64,000 nucleotides of DNA from Prochlorococcus sp. AG-347-K18 (GTDB lineage Bacteria > Cyanobacteriota > Cyanobacteriia > PCC-6307 > Cyanobiaceae). The translations under genes were made by a program, and so were the position numbers. Below are positions 42,636-49,603 of this stretch, piece after piece (position 1 is the first letter of the stretch; each line of letters opens with the position of its first letter). The stretch is taken from assembly GCA_003281365.1 (NCBI GenBank), contig QCCF01000002.1, positions 205,709 through 269,708 on the forward strand, given 5' to 3'. Under the pieces are notes generated by a model, which worked only from the letters and a program-made list of their open reading frames with translations, was not told the origin of the DNA and did no database searches.

Positions 42636-42664
42636 ATTACGATTCCCTGAAATCCCAGTAATAG

Positions 42665-42709
42665 CTAGACGCGCTCACTTTTCATTAGCCAGAAATTTTC
42701 TTCAGTCAT
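42665..42709 (-). pseudogene. EVE-gene 5' stub, copy 3
   Basis: A 14-codon frame MTEENFWLMKSERV then stop. Residues 1-12 match the start of EVE proteins, even closer to the usual consensus than the intact gene. Homology breaks just after AAAAGTGA, within a few bases of the break in copy 2. Confidence 0.75.
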
Positions 42710-42824
42710 ATCATGAGATTTGGGAGATTTTATTGATCGAAATAGGTGCAATTCGACCCTTTTTGGTATAAATTTATTATCCATCAAAGTTCCTAATTAG
42801 GAAAGTGATGAGTGTTGTGGGGTA
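42683..42824 (-). repeat. EVE-gene 5' repeat, copy 3
   Basis: Spans the EVE coding start and the 48-bp box at 42777-42824 (TTATCCATCAAAG..ATTAGGAAAGTGATG). This copy contains a perfect palindrome TTCCTAATTAGGAA in the box. Same orientation as the other two. Confidence 0.78.
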
Positions 42825-42843
42825 ATTATGAAATTAATAGTCT

Positions 42844-43020
42844 TTAGTTATAATCCAAAATATGAGCTATTGAATTTTTGTCACTTACTGAAAGTTCTTT
42901 ATCTTCAAATCTCCATTTATACCAATAAATGCATTCATATAGTTTTGGATTTTCTCCAGAAATCTTTTTTTTATTTTTTATCCAACTAGCAAGAGCGTAA
43001 GCTTCGTTATTATTTAACAT
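42844..43020 (-). CDS. Small hypothetical protein
   Basis: 58 aa, MLNNNEAYALASWIKNKKKIS then YECIYWYKWRFEDKELSVSDKNSIAHIL. Aromatic-rich and soluble, with a protein-like pattern. Lies just outside repeat copy 3. Unknown function. Confidence 0.58.
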   Translation of the reverse strand: MLNNNEAYALASWIKNKKKISGENPKLYECIYWYKWRFEDKELSVSDKNSIAHILDYN

Positions 43021-43105
43021 TTCTTTTTAATTTTATTTAAGCATGAGAAAATGTATTTACAAAATATAGATATATTTATTTTGATAATTTTCCTAAAATA
43101 AAGTA

Positions 43106-43696
43106 ATGAAGAATATCCCGCTTTTTGTATTTTTTTTATTCATCCTAAACGTGCCTGTAGGTTATGCCTTTTTGGGAAAAGTATCTAGTGAGCAATATTC
43201 TAAATGTAAAAAAAGAGCTCAAAATCAACTAAACGAATTTAGTGCGAAGCAAATTTTTCGAGATTGTATAAATTCTTATAAAGAATCAAATAAACAAATG
43301 AGCAGAGAAGAAAAGGTTCGAATTAAAGAATTAAAAAAATTAGAAAAGGCAAAAGAAAAATATTCTAAAATTTGCTTTGATAATTTATTTGAGTCCTTTA
43401 AAGACAGAATGGAAAATACTATTTATAATCATTCTTTTGGCGATGTCAATGAAATCTATTCTTTTATAGAGCAATTAAATATTAATAAACAAAGTAATGC
43501 TGATTTTGTATTAAGTAACCATCAAAGAAATTTAATAGATAATAATGTAAGGGTTGAATATAACGAAATTACAAAATTTGCAATAGGAAAAAACATTTTT
43601 TACTCTATAAAATATTTTAGAGAAGAATTTTTAAAAGAATTTGATCAATGTATTCTTGATAAGTCTGAATCAAAATCTTTTTTGAAATTTTTCTAA
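43106..43696 (+). CDS. Secreted hypothetical protein
   Basis: 196 aa. MKNIPLFVFFLFILNVPVGYAF is a signal peptide with a probable cut after YA. The mature part is Lys/Glu-rich and helical, with four Cys spread along it (CKKRAQ, RDCINS, KICFDN, DQCILD) that could form two disulfides. No family recognised. The stop overlaps the convergent TPR gene. Confidence 0.6.
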   Translation: MKNIPLFVFFLFILNVPVGYAFLGKVSSEQYSKCKKRAQNQLNEFSAKQIFRDCINSYKESNKQMSREEKVRIKELKKLEKAKEKYSKICFDNLFESFKDRMENTIYNHSFGDVNEIYSFIEQLNINKQSNADFVLSNHQRNLIDNNVRVEYNEITKFAIGKNIFYSIKYFREEFLKEFDQCILDKSESKSFLKFF

Positions 43697-44379
43697 TTAC
43701 AGAATTTATCTAATAATTGCAATGCATATTCTGAACTTAGTTGTGAAGCAATTTCCCAATCCTTACAATATCCTGATTTACTTGCTTTGAACTTAGTTAT
43801 CCCTATTTGTTCGTAAAGAAAAGAAGAGTTTGGTTCAGATTTTATGGCTTTATTAAAATATAAAATTGCTGCTTCATAATCATTATTTTTTTCTTTTGCT
43901 AAAGCCAATATCTTATATGAAGAGGCAGGAAATTCATCAGGATTTATTTCTATTGCCGCAATAAAATCTTTTGCGGCTCCAGTGTAATCTTTCATGAAAA
44001 ATCTTGCTAAACCTCTTCTTTCTAAGGCAAGTGATTTCATGGAAGATTTGCTATTTGATTTAACAACAAAATTGAGATCATTAATTGCTTTTTTAAATTC
44101 TTTTAGAGCAACAAAAATAGTGCCTCTATATAAAAAAGCTTCTTTATAAACTGAATTAATCTCTAATGCTTTATTTAAGTCGTTTACTGCACCCTCCAAG
44201 TCTCCCCTATCTTTTTTGATTGAAGCTTTTAATAAAAAATCTTCAGCCGTTTCTGCTTTAATGGAACTTATATTCAATAAATAATTTGAGCCAGTAAAAA
44301 CACTTTTTGGAAGCTTTATATTTATAGGAATCTGAATTACGAAAATAATGAGAAATAAAATTTTTGATATATTTTTCAT
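43693..44379 (-). CDS. Exported TPR-repeat protein
   Basis: 228 aa. A hydrophobic N-terminal segment (ILFLIIFVIQIPINI) precedes at least four TPR units, e.g. KDRGDLEGAVNDLNKALEINSVYKEAFLYRG, then KDYTGAAKDFIAAIEINPD and NDYEAAILYFNKAIKSEPNSS. Probably a periplasm- or membrane-tethered protein-interaction scaffold; partner unknown. Confidence 0.78.
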   Translation of the reverse strand: MKNISKILFLIIFVIQIPINIKLPKSVFTGSNYLLNISSIKAETAEDFLLKASIKKDRGDLEGAVNDLNKALEINSVYKEAFLYRGTIFVALKEFKKAINDLNFVVKSNSKSSMKSLALERRGLARFFMKDYTGAAKDFIAAIEINPDEFPASSYKILALAKEKNNDYEAAILYFNKAIKSEPNSSFLYEQIGITKFKASKSGYCKDWEIASQLSSEYALQLLDKFCN

Positions 44380-44482
44380 TGTTTAATTTTAAGCCTATTT
44401 GTTAATAATACTTTGTTTTTAGAGATATAAATAAAAGTTGACAATCAATTTAAAATGAAAAGGAATTACATCTTTTTTTATT

Positions 44483-44593
44483 TTGAAACAGAAAATATAT
44501 ATTGCTCTATTTTTGATTTTGTCATTATTACAATTAAAAGTTTTTGCTGAAAAACCTTTAGTGCATGATTGGGCGAAATTGCAAAAAGATTAG
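44483..44593 (+). CDS. Possible short exported peptide (TTG start)
   Basis: 36 aa, (M)KQKIYIALFLILSLLQLKVFA then EKPLVHDWAKLQKD. The shape is that of a signal peptide plus a 15-residue tail. No ATG in frame, so TTG at 44483 is assumed. Could be a remnant of a longer exported protein. The neighbouring gap 44594-44751 shows nothing else. Confidence 0.33.
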   Translation: MKQKIYIALFLILSLLQLKVFAEKPLVHDWAKLQKD

Positions 44594-44751
44594 TTTTGAT
44601 TCTGTATTAATCAACTAAACCTGAGATTAGATAACTTTTCACAGAATACTGATGACTTTACTTTTTATTATTTTATATTAATTGTCAATCAAAATTTCTA
44701 CTTAGCAAAGTTAGTGAATAATTGTACTAATAAGCGTTTTATTTAATTTGG

Positions 44752-45627
44752 TTAGCTATTTTGTTTTATTATCTTCCAAGCTTCATTTGCTGTGTCAGCG
44801 TATTGAAAAATAGATAAATCATTTTCTCCAATCAACCCCATATCAGATAAGAATTGAAAATTAATTACCTTTTCCCAATAGCTTCGGCCAAATAAAATTA
44901 TTGGAATCTTCTTCTTCATTCTGGTCTGTCTTAATGTTAATAATTCAAATAATTCATCTAAAGTTCCAAATCCCCCTGGAAAAAAAATTGCAGCATTAGA
45001 TCTCATAACGAAATGAAATTTCCTCATTGCAAAATAATTAAACTTAAAACATAATCCTGGTGTAATAAAAGAATTAGGGTGTTGCTCATTTGGCAGGCTT
45101 ATATTTAATCCAATAGACCTACAGCCAGCATCAAAAGCTCCTCTGTTAGCTGCTTCCATAATCCCTGGCCCCCCACCAGTAACTATTACATGCGAATTAG
45201 GACTTTTCGTTTTGCTATCTAGCGAGATTAATTTAGATAACTCTCTCGCTGAAGAATAATAATGCGAGAGTGAATGCAAATTTTTTAATTTTTCGATAGT
45301 GATCTTTAAAGATTTAGATTTAGGATTTTTTGAAAGAAGTTTGACAGCATTATCCAACCTTCTTTTGGATGTAATTTCTTCTGATATGTGGACGCCCCCA
45401 AAAACAATTACAGTTGAAATTATCCTTTCTTTTGCAAATATCTGCTCAGGCTTTGTTATTTCAAGGAGCATCCTCACTCCTCTCATTTCATCAGTATTCA
45501 ATAAATCTATATCTTCGTGAGCAAGTTTATAAGTACTAGATTTTAAAATTGTTTCTAAATTACTAGCAACTAATTCAACCTTGTTACTTCTTTCTTTTTC
45601 AAAAGTATATTTAAATTTATTTTTCAT
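44752..45627 (-). CDS. LOG family protein (nucleoside 5'-monophosphate phosphoribohydrolase-like)
   Basis: 291 aa. The LOG signatures VTGGGPGIMEAANRGAFDAG and FFPGGFGTLDELFELLTLRQT are intact, including the PGGxGTxxE catalytic motif. Proteins of this class cleave cytokinin-type or other nucleotides to free bases; older annotation was lysine decarboxylase. The N-terminal ~100 residues are longer than in minimal LOG proteins. Confidence 0.88.
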   Translation of the reverse strand: MKNKFKYTFEKERSNKVELVASNLETILKSSTYKLAHEDIDLLNTDEMRGVRMLLEITKPEQIFAKERIISTVIVFGGVHISEEITSKRRLDNAVKLLSKNPKSKSLKITIEKLKNLHSLSHYYSSARELSKLISLDSKTKSPNSHVIVTGGGPGIMEAANRGAFDAGCRSIGLNISLPNEQHPNSFITPGLCFKFNYFAMRKFHFVMRSNAAIFFPGGFGTLDELFELLTLRQTRMKKKIPIILFGRSYWEKVINFQFLSDMGLIGENDLSIFQYADTANEAWKIIKQNS

Positions 45628-45701
45628 TTTTCTCTCCCTTTTCTGAATTGTTAATTTTAATGATTTAAGGTTTTTCTATAAAAGATCCCCCGCTAATTCT
45701 G

Positions 45702-46335
45702 CTAGATCACCCCTTTTTCCTTTTGAAAAAAAGTGATATTTCCAATTAATTTTTGCCCATGTAATGTTTTTGCTAACCAAGTCAAACCATTACTATCAGA
45801 ATCAAGATAAGGATGATCTATTTGAATTTGCAGTTTTTTTTACTAAAGGATTAAACATTAATCTTTTGATTTGATCATTTTCCCAAATCCAATAAACGGG
45901 TGGACTTTTTCTAGCATTAATTAGGCTTAAATTGTTTAATTTTTGAGGGATAAATTCTTTTTTGGGATCAAAAAATTTATCTCTGATAGGTTGATTTAAA
46001 ACAATGCTCCCCTCTTTCCCAGAGATTGACCTGTGATAAGTTCCAATAGGAATTTCAAGTGCTCCCATAGATCTTTTTAGATAAACCACATGATGTGGCT
46101 CATCCCAAGTTGGATTTATCAAAATAAATTTCCGATCACCTTTAATAACTAAATTGCGATCAATTTGATGATTGTGTACGTAGTACTGTTCATACTCAAA
46201 TTCATCTGGAGGTGATATAGCCTCTCCAGTATGCATAACTACATCACAACCATTAGATAACTCTATGCCAGCATTAAAAAAAGTTACTTTGGGAGTTTCT
46301 CTAAAAATAGTTGTAGGGCAGAATTTTAATTTCAT
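45702..46335 (-). CDS. Hypothetical protein with a frame break at an A8 run
   Basis: The open frame from 46335 stops at 45802 (177 aa), ending VKKTANSNRSSLS. Shifting frame at the A8 run (plus-strand T run 45834-45841) gives a coherent extension, KLQIQIDHPYLDSDSNGLTW, onward to a stop at 45702, total about 211 aa. The last 13 residues of the 177-aa form look like frameshift product. No domain recognised; HTGEAISPPDEFEYEQYYVHNH and DEPHHVVYLKR suggest a beta-rich fold. Real slippage, mutation or sequence error are all possible. Confidence 0.6.
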
Positions 46336-46407
46336 AATTCAACCTCTCTGCTAGTGGATTAACAAATACGACTAGAATTTATTAGAAAAATAATTATTTA
46401 TTGATAC

Positions 46408-46554
46408 TTAGTTGCAACAAACTAAACAATCTTTTTCAGATGGAAAGTCTATACAACTTTGTTTTAGAGTATTATCTAATGTTTGCATTTTCTTTACGTA
46501 GTCAAGATCTCTCAGATCTTTTTTAGGAACTGTGAATTGCGTTTGTAGTTTCAT
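46408..46554 (-). CDS. Microprotein with C-x8-C-x3-C tail
   Basis: 48 aa, MKLQTQFTVPKKDLRDLDYV.. ending SCIDFPSEKDCLVCCN. A strong ribosome site GGAGGAAGAA precedes the ATG. The C-terminal Cys spacing matches the ORFs at 46757 and 61557. Metal or cofactor binding, or disulfides, are possible; function unknown. Confidence 0.68.
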   Translation of the reverse strand: MKLQTQFTVPKKDLRDLDYVKKMQTLDNTLKQSCIDFPSEKDCLVCCN

Positions 46555-46566
46555 TTCTTCCTCCTA

Positions 46567-46668
46567 TTAATATTGTTGTTTGTAGCCATTCCAAGTTTGA
46601 TTCAACCTTAAACCAAGATATGAAATTAAGATTGTCCAAAAAAGAATCTCTAAACTTAAATTAGTCAT
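46567..46668 (-). CDS. Small membrane peptide, NL.LEILFW family
   Basis: 33 aa, MTNLSLEILFWTILISYLGL then RLNQTWNGYKQQY. One transmembrane helix. Preceded by GGAGGAAAAG. Closely similar to the peptide at 57784-57903, which supports it being real. 12 bp upstream of the 48-aa Cys microprotein. Confidence 0.64.
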   Translation of the reverse strand: MTNLSLEILFWTILISYLGLRLNQTWNGYKQQY

Positions 46669-46756
46669 CTACTTTTCCTCCTTTTTTTAATAACTAAGCT
46701 TTAGTACGGATTAAATATAAAAAACAAGGGTAATAATACTTAAAATAGATCGAATA

Positions 46757-46921
46757 TTAATCACAATAAAGTTTGCAATGACTATGAGTAGGATGCGCTA
46801 TACATTCTTGATCCCAATATTTTTGCAATTCTTTTTTGGGTAATTGATAATTGAAATCATGCATTCTCCACATATCTGAAATTGCATTGCTGAGAGCTAT
46901 GAATGGAGTAGTGAGTTTCAT
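46757..46921 (-). CDS. Microprotein with C-x8-C-x3-C tail
   Basis: 54 aa, MKLTTPFIALSNAISDMWRM.. ending QECIAHPTHSHCKLYCD. Strong ribosome site GGAGG four bases before the ATG. Three Cys and four His near the C-terminus could bind metal. Probably in one transcript with the peptides at 46567 and 46408. Confidence 0.7.
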   Translation of the reverse strand: MKLTTPFIALSNAISDMWRMHDFNYQLPKKELQKYWDQECIAHPTHSHCKLYCD

Positions 46922-46992
46922 AAAACCTCCTTATTTCTCTACTTCTTAATTATCCTCCTTTTAACTTGAAATTAATAGAGTATTATTACCCG

Positions 46993-47139
46993 AGTATATG
47001 TGCTTTATGGTTGTCACGACTATCTTTAACCATTAAATGAGAGTAGTTAATTATTCAGGAGTCAAAAGCACTTCATCGACTTTGTGGACAGTGAAGTGTA
47101 TAAGACTTGTAGAGGGCAAACAAATGCCCTCTATTTTTT
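46993..47139 (+). ncRNA. Candidate small RNA with terminator
   Basis: After a -10-like TATTAT (46981-46986) come three stems: ATGGTT/AACCAT (47007-47012 with 47028-47033), CACTTCA/TGAAGTG (47069-47075 with 47092-47098), and the terminator AGAGGGCA/TGCCCTCT (47111-47118 with 47125-47132) followed by ATTTTTT. No convincing ORF inside. Ends inferred. Confidence 0.5.
47111..47139 (+). terminator. Rho-independent terminator
   Basis: 8-bp GC-rich stem AGAGGGCA/TGCCCTCT, 6-base loop, then ATTTTTT. Ends the candidate small RNA upstream. Confidence 0.85.
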
Positions 47140-47206
47140 AGGTATTACCCCTCTTTATTTATGAGTAAGAGATACTGAATAATTATTAGCCCCAAGGGGG
47201 TTAATT

Positions 47207-47317
47207 ATGTCTTGCGGAAATGCTTATAAACATATTATAAAAAATGCTTTTACATTTTTTATTGATGCTCTTTGTTCAGAAAAAGAGTTAAGTTATCAAA
47301 AATTAGAATATATATAA
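47207..47317 (+). CDS. Possible small protein
   Basis: 36 aa, MSCGNAYKHIIKNAFTFFID then ALCSEKELSYQKLEYI. A strong ribosome site AAGGGGG lies eight bases upstream. That GGGG is preceded by CCCC (hairpin CCCCAAGGGG), so the site could be masked. Function unknown. Confidence 0.4.
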   Translation: MSCGNAYKHIIKNAFTFFIDALCSEKELSYQKLEYI

Positions 47318-47489
47318 TTTGGTATATGCGATTATAGAACGAGACAAGTAGAAGAAGTTCCATTTTTCAATTTTATTAAATTAACAATGTCATTAATAAA
47401 TTTAAATTAATCAGATTCAAATTGAAATTAAATATTTTTTATATTCTTAAAAATCCACTAAATATTTATCTTTTAAAGATAGCAATTTG

Positions 47490-47503
47490 GTAGAAAATAC
47501 TAC
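47490..47503 (+). promoter_or_regulatory. Candidate NtcA-activated promoter of the hli gene
   Basis: GTAGAAAATACTAC is a perfect GTA-N8-TAC. Exactly 22 bases later comes TAATTT (47526-47531), fitting TA-N3-T. This is the canonical NtcA-activated layout, with a predicted start ~20 bases before the hli ATG. Confidence 0.62.
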
Positions 47504-47558
47504 ATCATTTTAAAATTCTAATGGATAATTTATAAATATCAAATCCAATAAAATCATT

Positions 47559-47687
47559 ATGGAATTCGCTAAAAAATTCATGACCGAAAAAGCTGAAAAG
47601 CTTAATGGTAAAGCTGCAATGCTTGGAATGTTTGCTCTTATAGGGGCATACTATTTTACTGGTCAAATTTTGCCCGGTATTTTCTGA
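47559..47687 (+). CDS. hli: High-light-inducible protein (HLIP)
   Basis: 42-aa single-helix relative of light-harvesting proteins: TEKAEKLNGKAAMLGMFALI, then GAYYFTGQILPGIF. The ExxNGxxAM chlorophyll-binding core is present, with Lys for the usual Arg. HLIPs bind pigment and protect photosystem II under stress. An NtcA-type promoter suggests induction by nitrogen limitation. Own terminator downstream. Confidence 0.9.
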   Translation: MEFAKKFMTEKAEKLNGKAAMLGMFALIGAYYFTGQILPGIF

Positions 47688-47714
47688 AAAAAATCTCTTT
47701 TTGAATTTATATTT

Positions 47715-47737
47715 GGGGCTTGATAAGCCCCTTTTTT
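47715..47737 (+). terminator. Terminator of the hli gene
   Basis: GGGGCTT-GAT-AAGCCCC followed by TTTTTT, 28 bp after the hli stop. Confidence 0.9.
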
Positions 47738-47819
47738 ATTAACATTAACTGATTGATAACTTTTTTATAAAAACTTATATATTTATAGTAATTTATAAAA
47801 ACAGTATCAAAGATAAATA

Positions 47820-49511
47820 ATGCAGGGCTTTGGTGAAAGAAGGAAACCTTACAAGAAAAAAAATAAAAAAAAACATGCTGAGATTATCAATGCTAAGGTG
47901 TTAAATCAAGCATTTAATTTTCATTCAGCAGGGAAATTTTCAGATGCACTTAGAAGCTATGAATATTGTTTATCTCAAGGTTTAAATGACTATAGATTTT
48001 ATACTAATTACGGATTATTGTTAAGAGAACTTGGAAGACTTGAAGAAGCTGAAAAAATTGCAAGAAAAGCGATAGAAATTAAACCAGATCTAGCATCTAA
48101 TTACTCAAATCTAGCAGCAATATTAAGGACTCTGGGCAAGCTTGAAGAAGCTGAAAAAATTTTAAGAAAAGCGATAAAAATTAAACCAGATTTCGCGATG
48201 GCTTATTCTAATCTAGGTAATGTATTAAGAGATCTTGGCAAACTTGAAGAAGCAGAAAAAATTATAAGAAAAGCGATAGAAATTAATATAGATTTCGTAA
48301 TAGCATATTTTAATTTAGGTAATGTATTAAAAGAACTTGGAAAACTTAAAGAAGCTGAAAAAATTTTTAGAAAAGCGATAAAAATTAAACCAGATTTCGT
48401 AAAAGTATATCTCAATCTAGGTAATGTATTAAAAGATCTTGGTGAATTAGAAGAAGCAAAAATTTTTTTAAGAAAAGCAATTACATTAAATCCAAATTTT
48501 GCTAGAGCATATTATTCTTTATCCACACTAAAAATTTCAACTGAAGATTTCCCATTTTACGAATATCTTTTTTCAAAAGAAATATTAAATAAAAAAAATG
48601 ATGAAGAAAAAATTGATATTTTCTTTGCAAGAGCGAATATACTTCATATTCAAAAGAATTATTTTGAAAGTGCAAAGTTACTCCAAAAAGCAAATAATCT
48701 TAAATTAAAACTCAAACCTTTTAATCCAGAATATCTAATCAATAAGTCTAAAAACCTATTGATTGAATCTAATAAAAAAATACTTGATTCTGATAAAGTT
48801 GGGAACAATCATGAAAATATTTTCATAATAGGAATGCCAAGAAGTGGTACAACACTTGTTGAATCGATTATAAGTATTAATAAAAATGTCTTGGATTTAG
48901 GAGAGACTAACATATTAGAGGAATCATTTTTAGAAAGCAAAAAGGATTCAGGAGAAAAAAGTTTAGCGGAGATTTATTCTAATAAAATAAAATGTTTAAA
49001 TAGTAAATTAACAATTACTACTAATAAATGGTTATATAACTATCTTTATGCAGGAATAATTGCAAATCAGTTACCAAATTCAAAAATTATTTATTGCTTT
49101 CGAAATCCATTAGATAATATTCTTTCAATTTACAGGGCTCATTTTGGTAGTGGAAATGAATATGCTTCTTCAATAAAGGATTGTGCCAATGTTTTTTTAA
49201 ATCATGAAGAAATAATTAATATTTACAATAAACAATATCCTTTAAAAATATATAAATTAAATTATGACGAGCTTGTTACTAACCCAAACAAAAAAATTAA
49301 ATTACTGGTCAATTGGCTTGGATGGGAATGGGAGAAAGCTTATTTAAAACCTCATGAAAATTCAAGATCAGTTACAACGGCAAGTAATGTCCAAATTCGT
49401 TCACCAATCAACTCAAAATCTATTGGAGGCTGGAGAAATTATAAAAACTTACTTAAACCAGCTATAGAAATTCTGATTAAGAATGAAAAATACCTGAACT
49501 TAATCGATTAA
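47820..49511 (+). CDS. TPR repeat-sulfotransferase fusion protein
   Basis: 563 aa. Residues 1-30 are very basic. About six TPR units of 34 aa follow (residues ~60-250; repeat core LGKLEEAEKI.RKAI.IKPDF), nearly identical at DNA level. From about 330 a sulfotransferase domain starts with the PAPS motif IFIIGMPRSGTTLVESII and has CFRNPLDNILSIYRAHFG as the 3'-phosphate site. It probably sulfates a glycan or protein docked by the TPRs; acceptor unknown. Paralogous N-terminus in the next gene. Confidence 0.85.
   Translation: MQGFGERRKPYKKKNKKKHAEIINAKVLNQAFNFHSAGKFSDALRSYEYCLSQGLNDYRFYTNYGLLLRELGRLEEAEKIARKAIEIKPDLASNYSNLAAILRTLGKLEEAEKILRKAIKIKPDFAMAYSNLGNVLRDLGKLEEAEKIIRKAIEINIDFVIAYFNLGNVLKELGKLKEAEKIFRKAIKIKPDFVKVYLNLGNVLKDLGELEEAKIFLRKAITLNPNFARAYYSLSTLKISTEDFPFYEYLFSKEILNKKNDEEKIDIFFARANILHIQKNYFESAKLLQKANNLKLKLKPFNPEYLINKSKNLLIESNKKILDSDKVGNNHENIFIIGMPRSGTTLVESIISINKNVLDLGETNILEESFLESKKDSGEKSLAEIYSNKIKCLNSKLTITTNKWLYNYLYAGIIANQLPNSKIIYCFRNPLDNILSIYRAHFGSGNEYASSIKDCANVFLNHEEIINIYNKQYPLKIYKLNYDELVTNPNKKIKLLVNWLGWEWEKAYLKPHENSRSVTTASNVQIRSPINSKSIGGWRNYKNLLKPAIEILIKNEKYLNLID
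48010..48520 (+). repeat. Tandem 102-bp TPR-coding repeats
   Basis: Five to six units of 102 bp share blocks such as CTTGAAGAAGCTGAAAAAAT and GATAGAAATTAAACCAGAT with few differences. The low divergence suggests recent expansion or gene conversion within the gene. Confidence 0.7.
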
Positions 49512-49603
49512 GTTTTCTCATTTTAATCTTTATTTTGTAAGAGAAACTTAGTATTAATTTATTAGAAAGGATTATAATTCAATAATAAAATGAAATTTTC
49601 GAA

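Larger units (their letters stand above)
36313..42682. mobile_element. Putative integrated DNA bounded by EVE-gene 5' repeats
   Basis: Direct repeats at 36.3, 38.9 and 42.7 kb split this stretch into two segments: a 2.5-kb one with a P-loop protein and two metallophosphatases, and a 3.6-kb one with microproteins and a structured leader. No recombinase gene is visible, so the segments would be non-autonomous or relics. Inference from repeat architecture only. Confidence 0.4.

Noticed and set aside
48203..48415. 70-codon antisense ORF in the TPR repeats
   Set aside because: Mirror frame of the repetitive TPR coding sequence; no independent signal.
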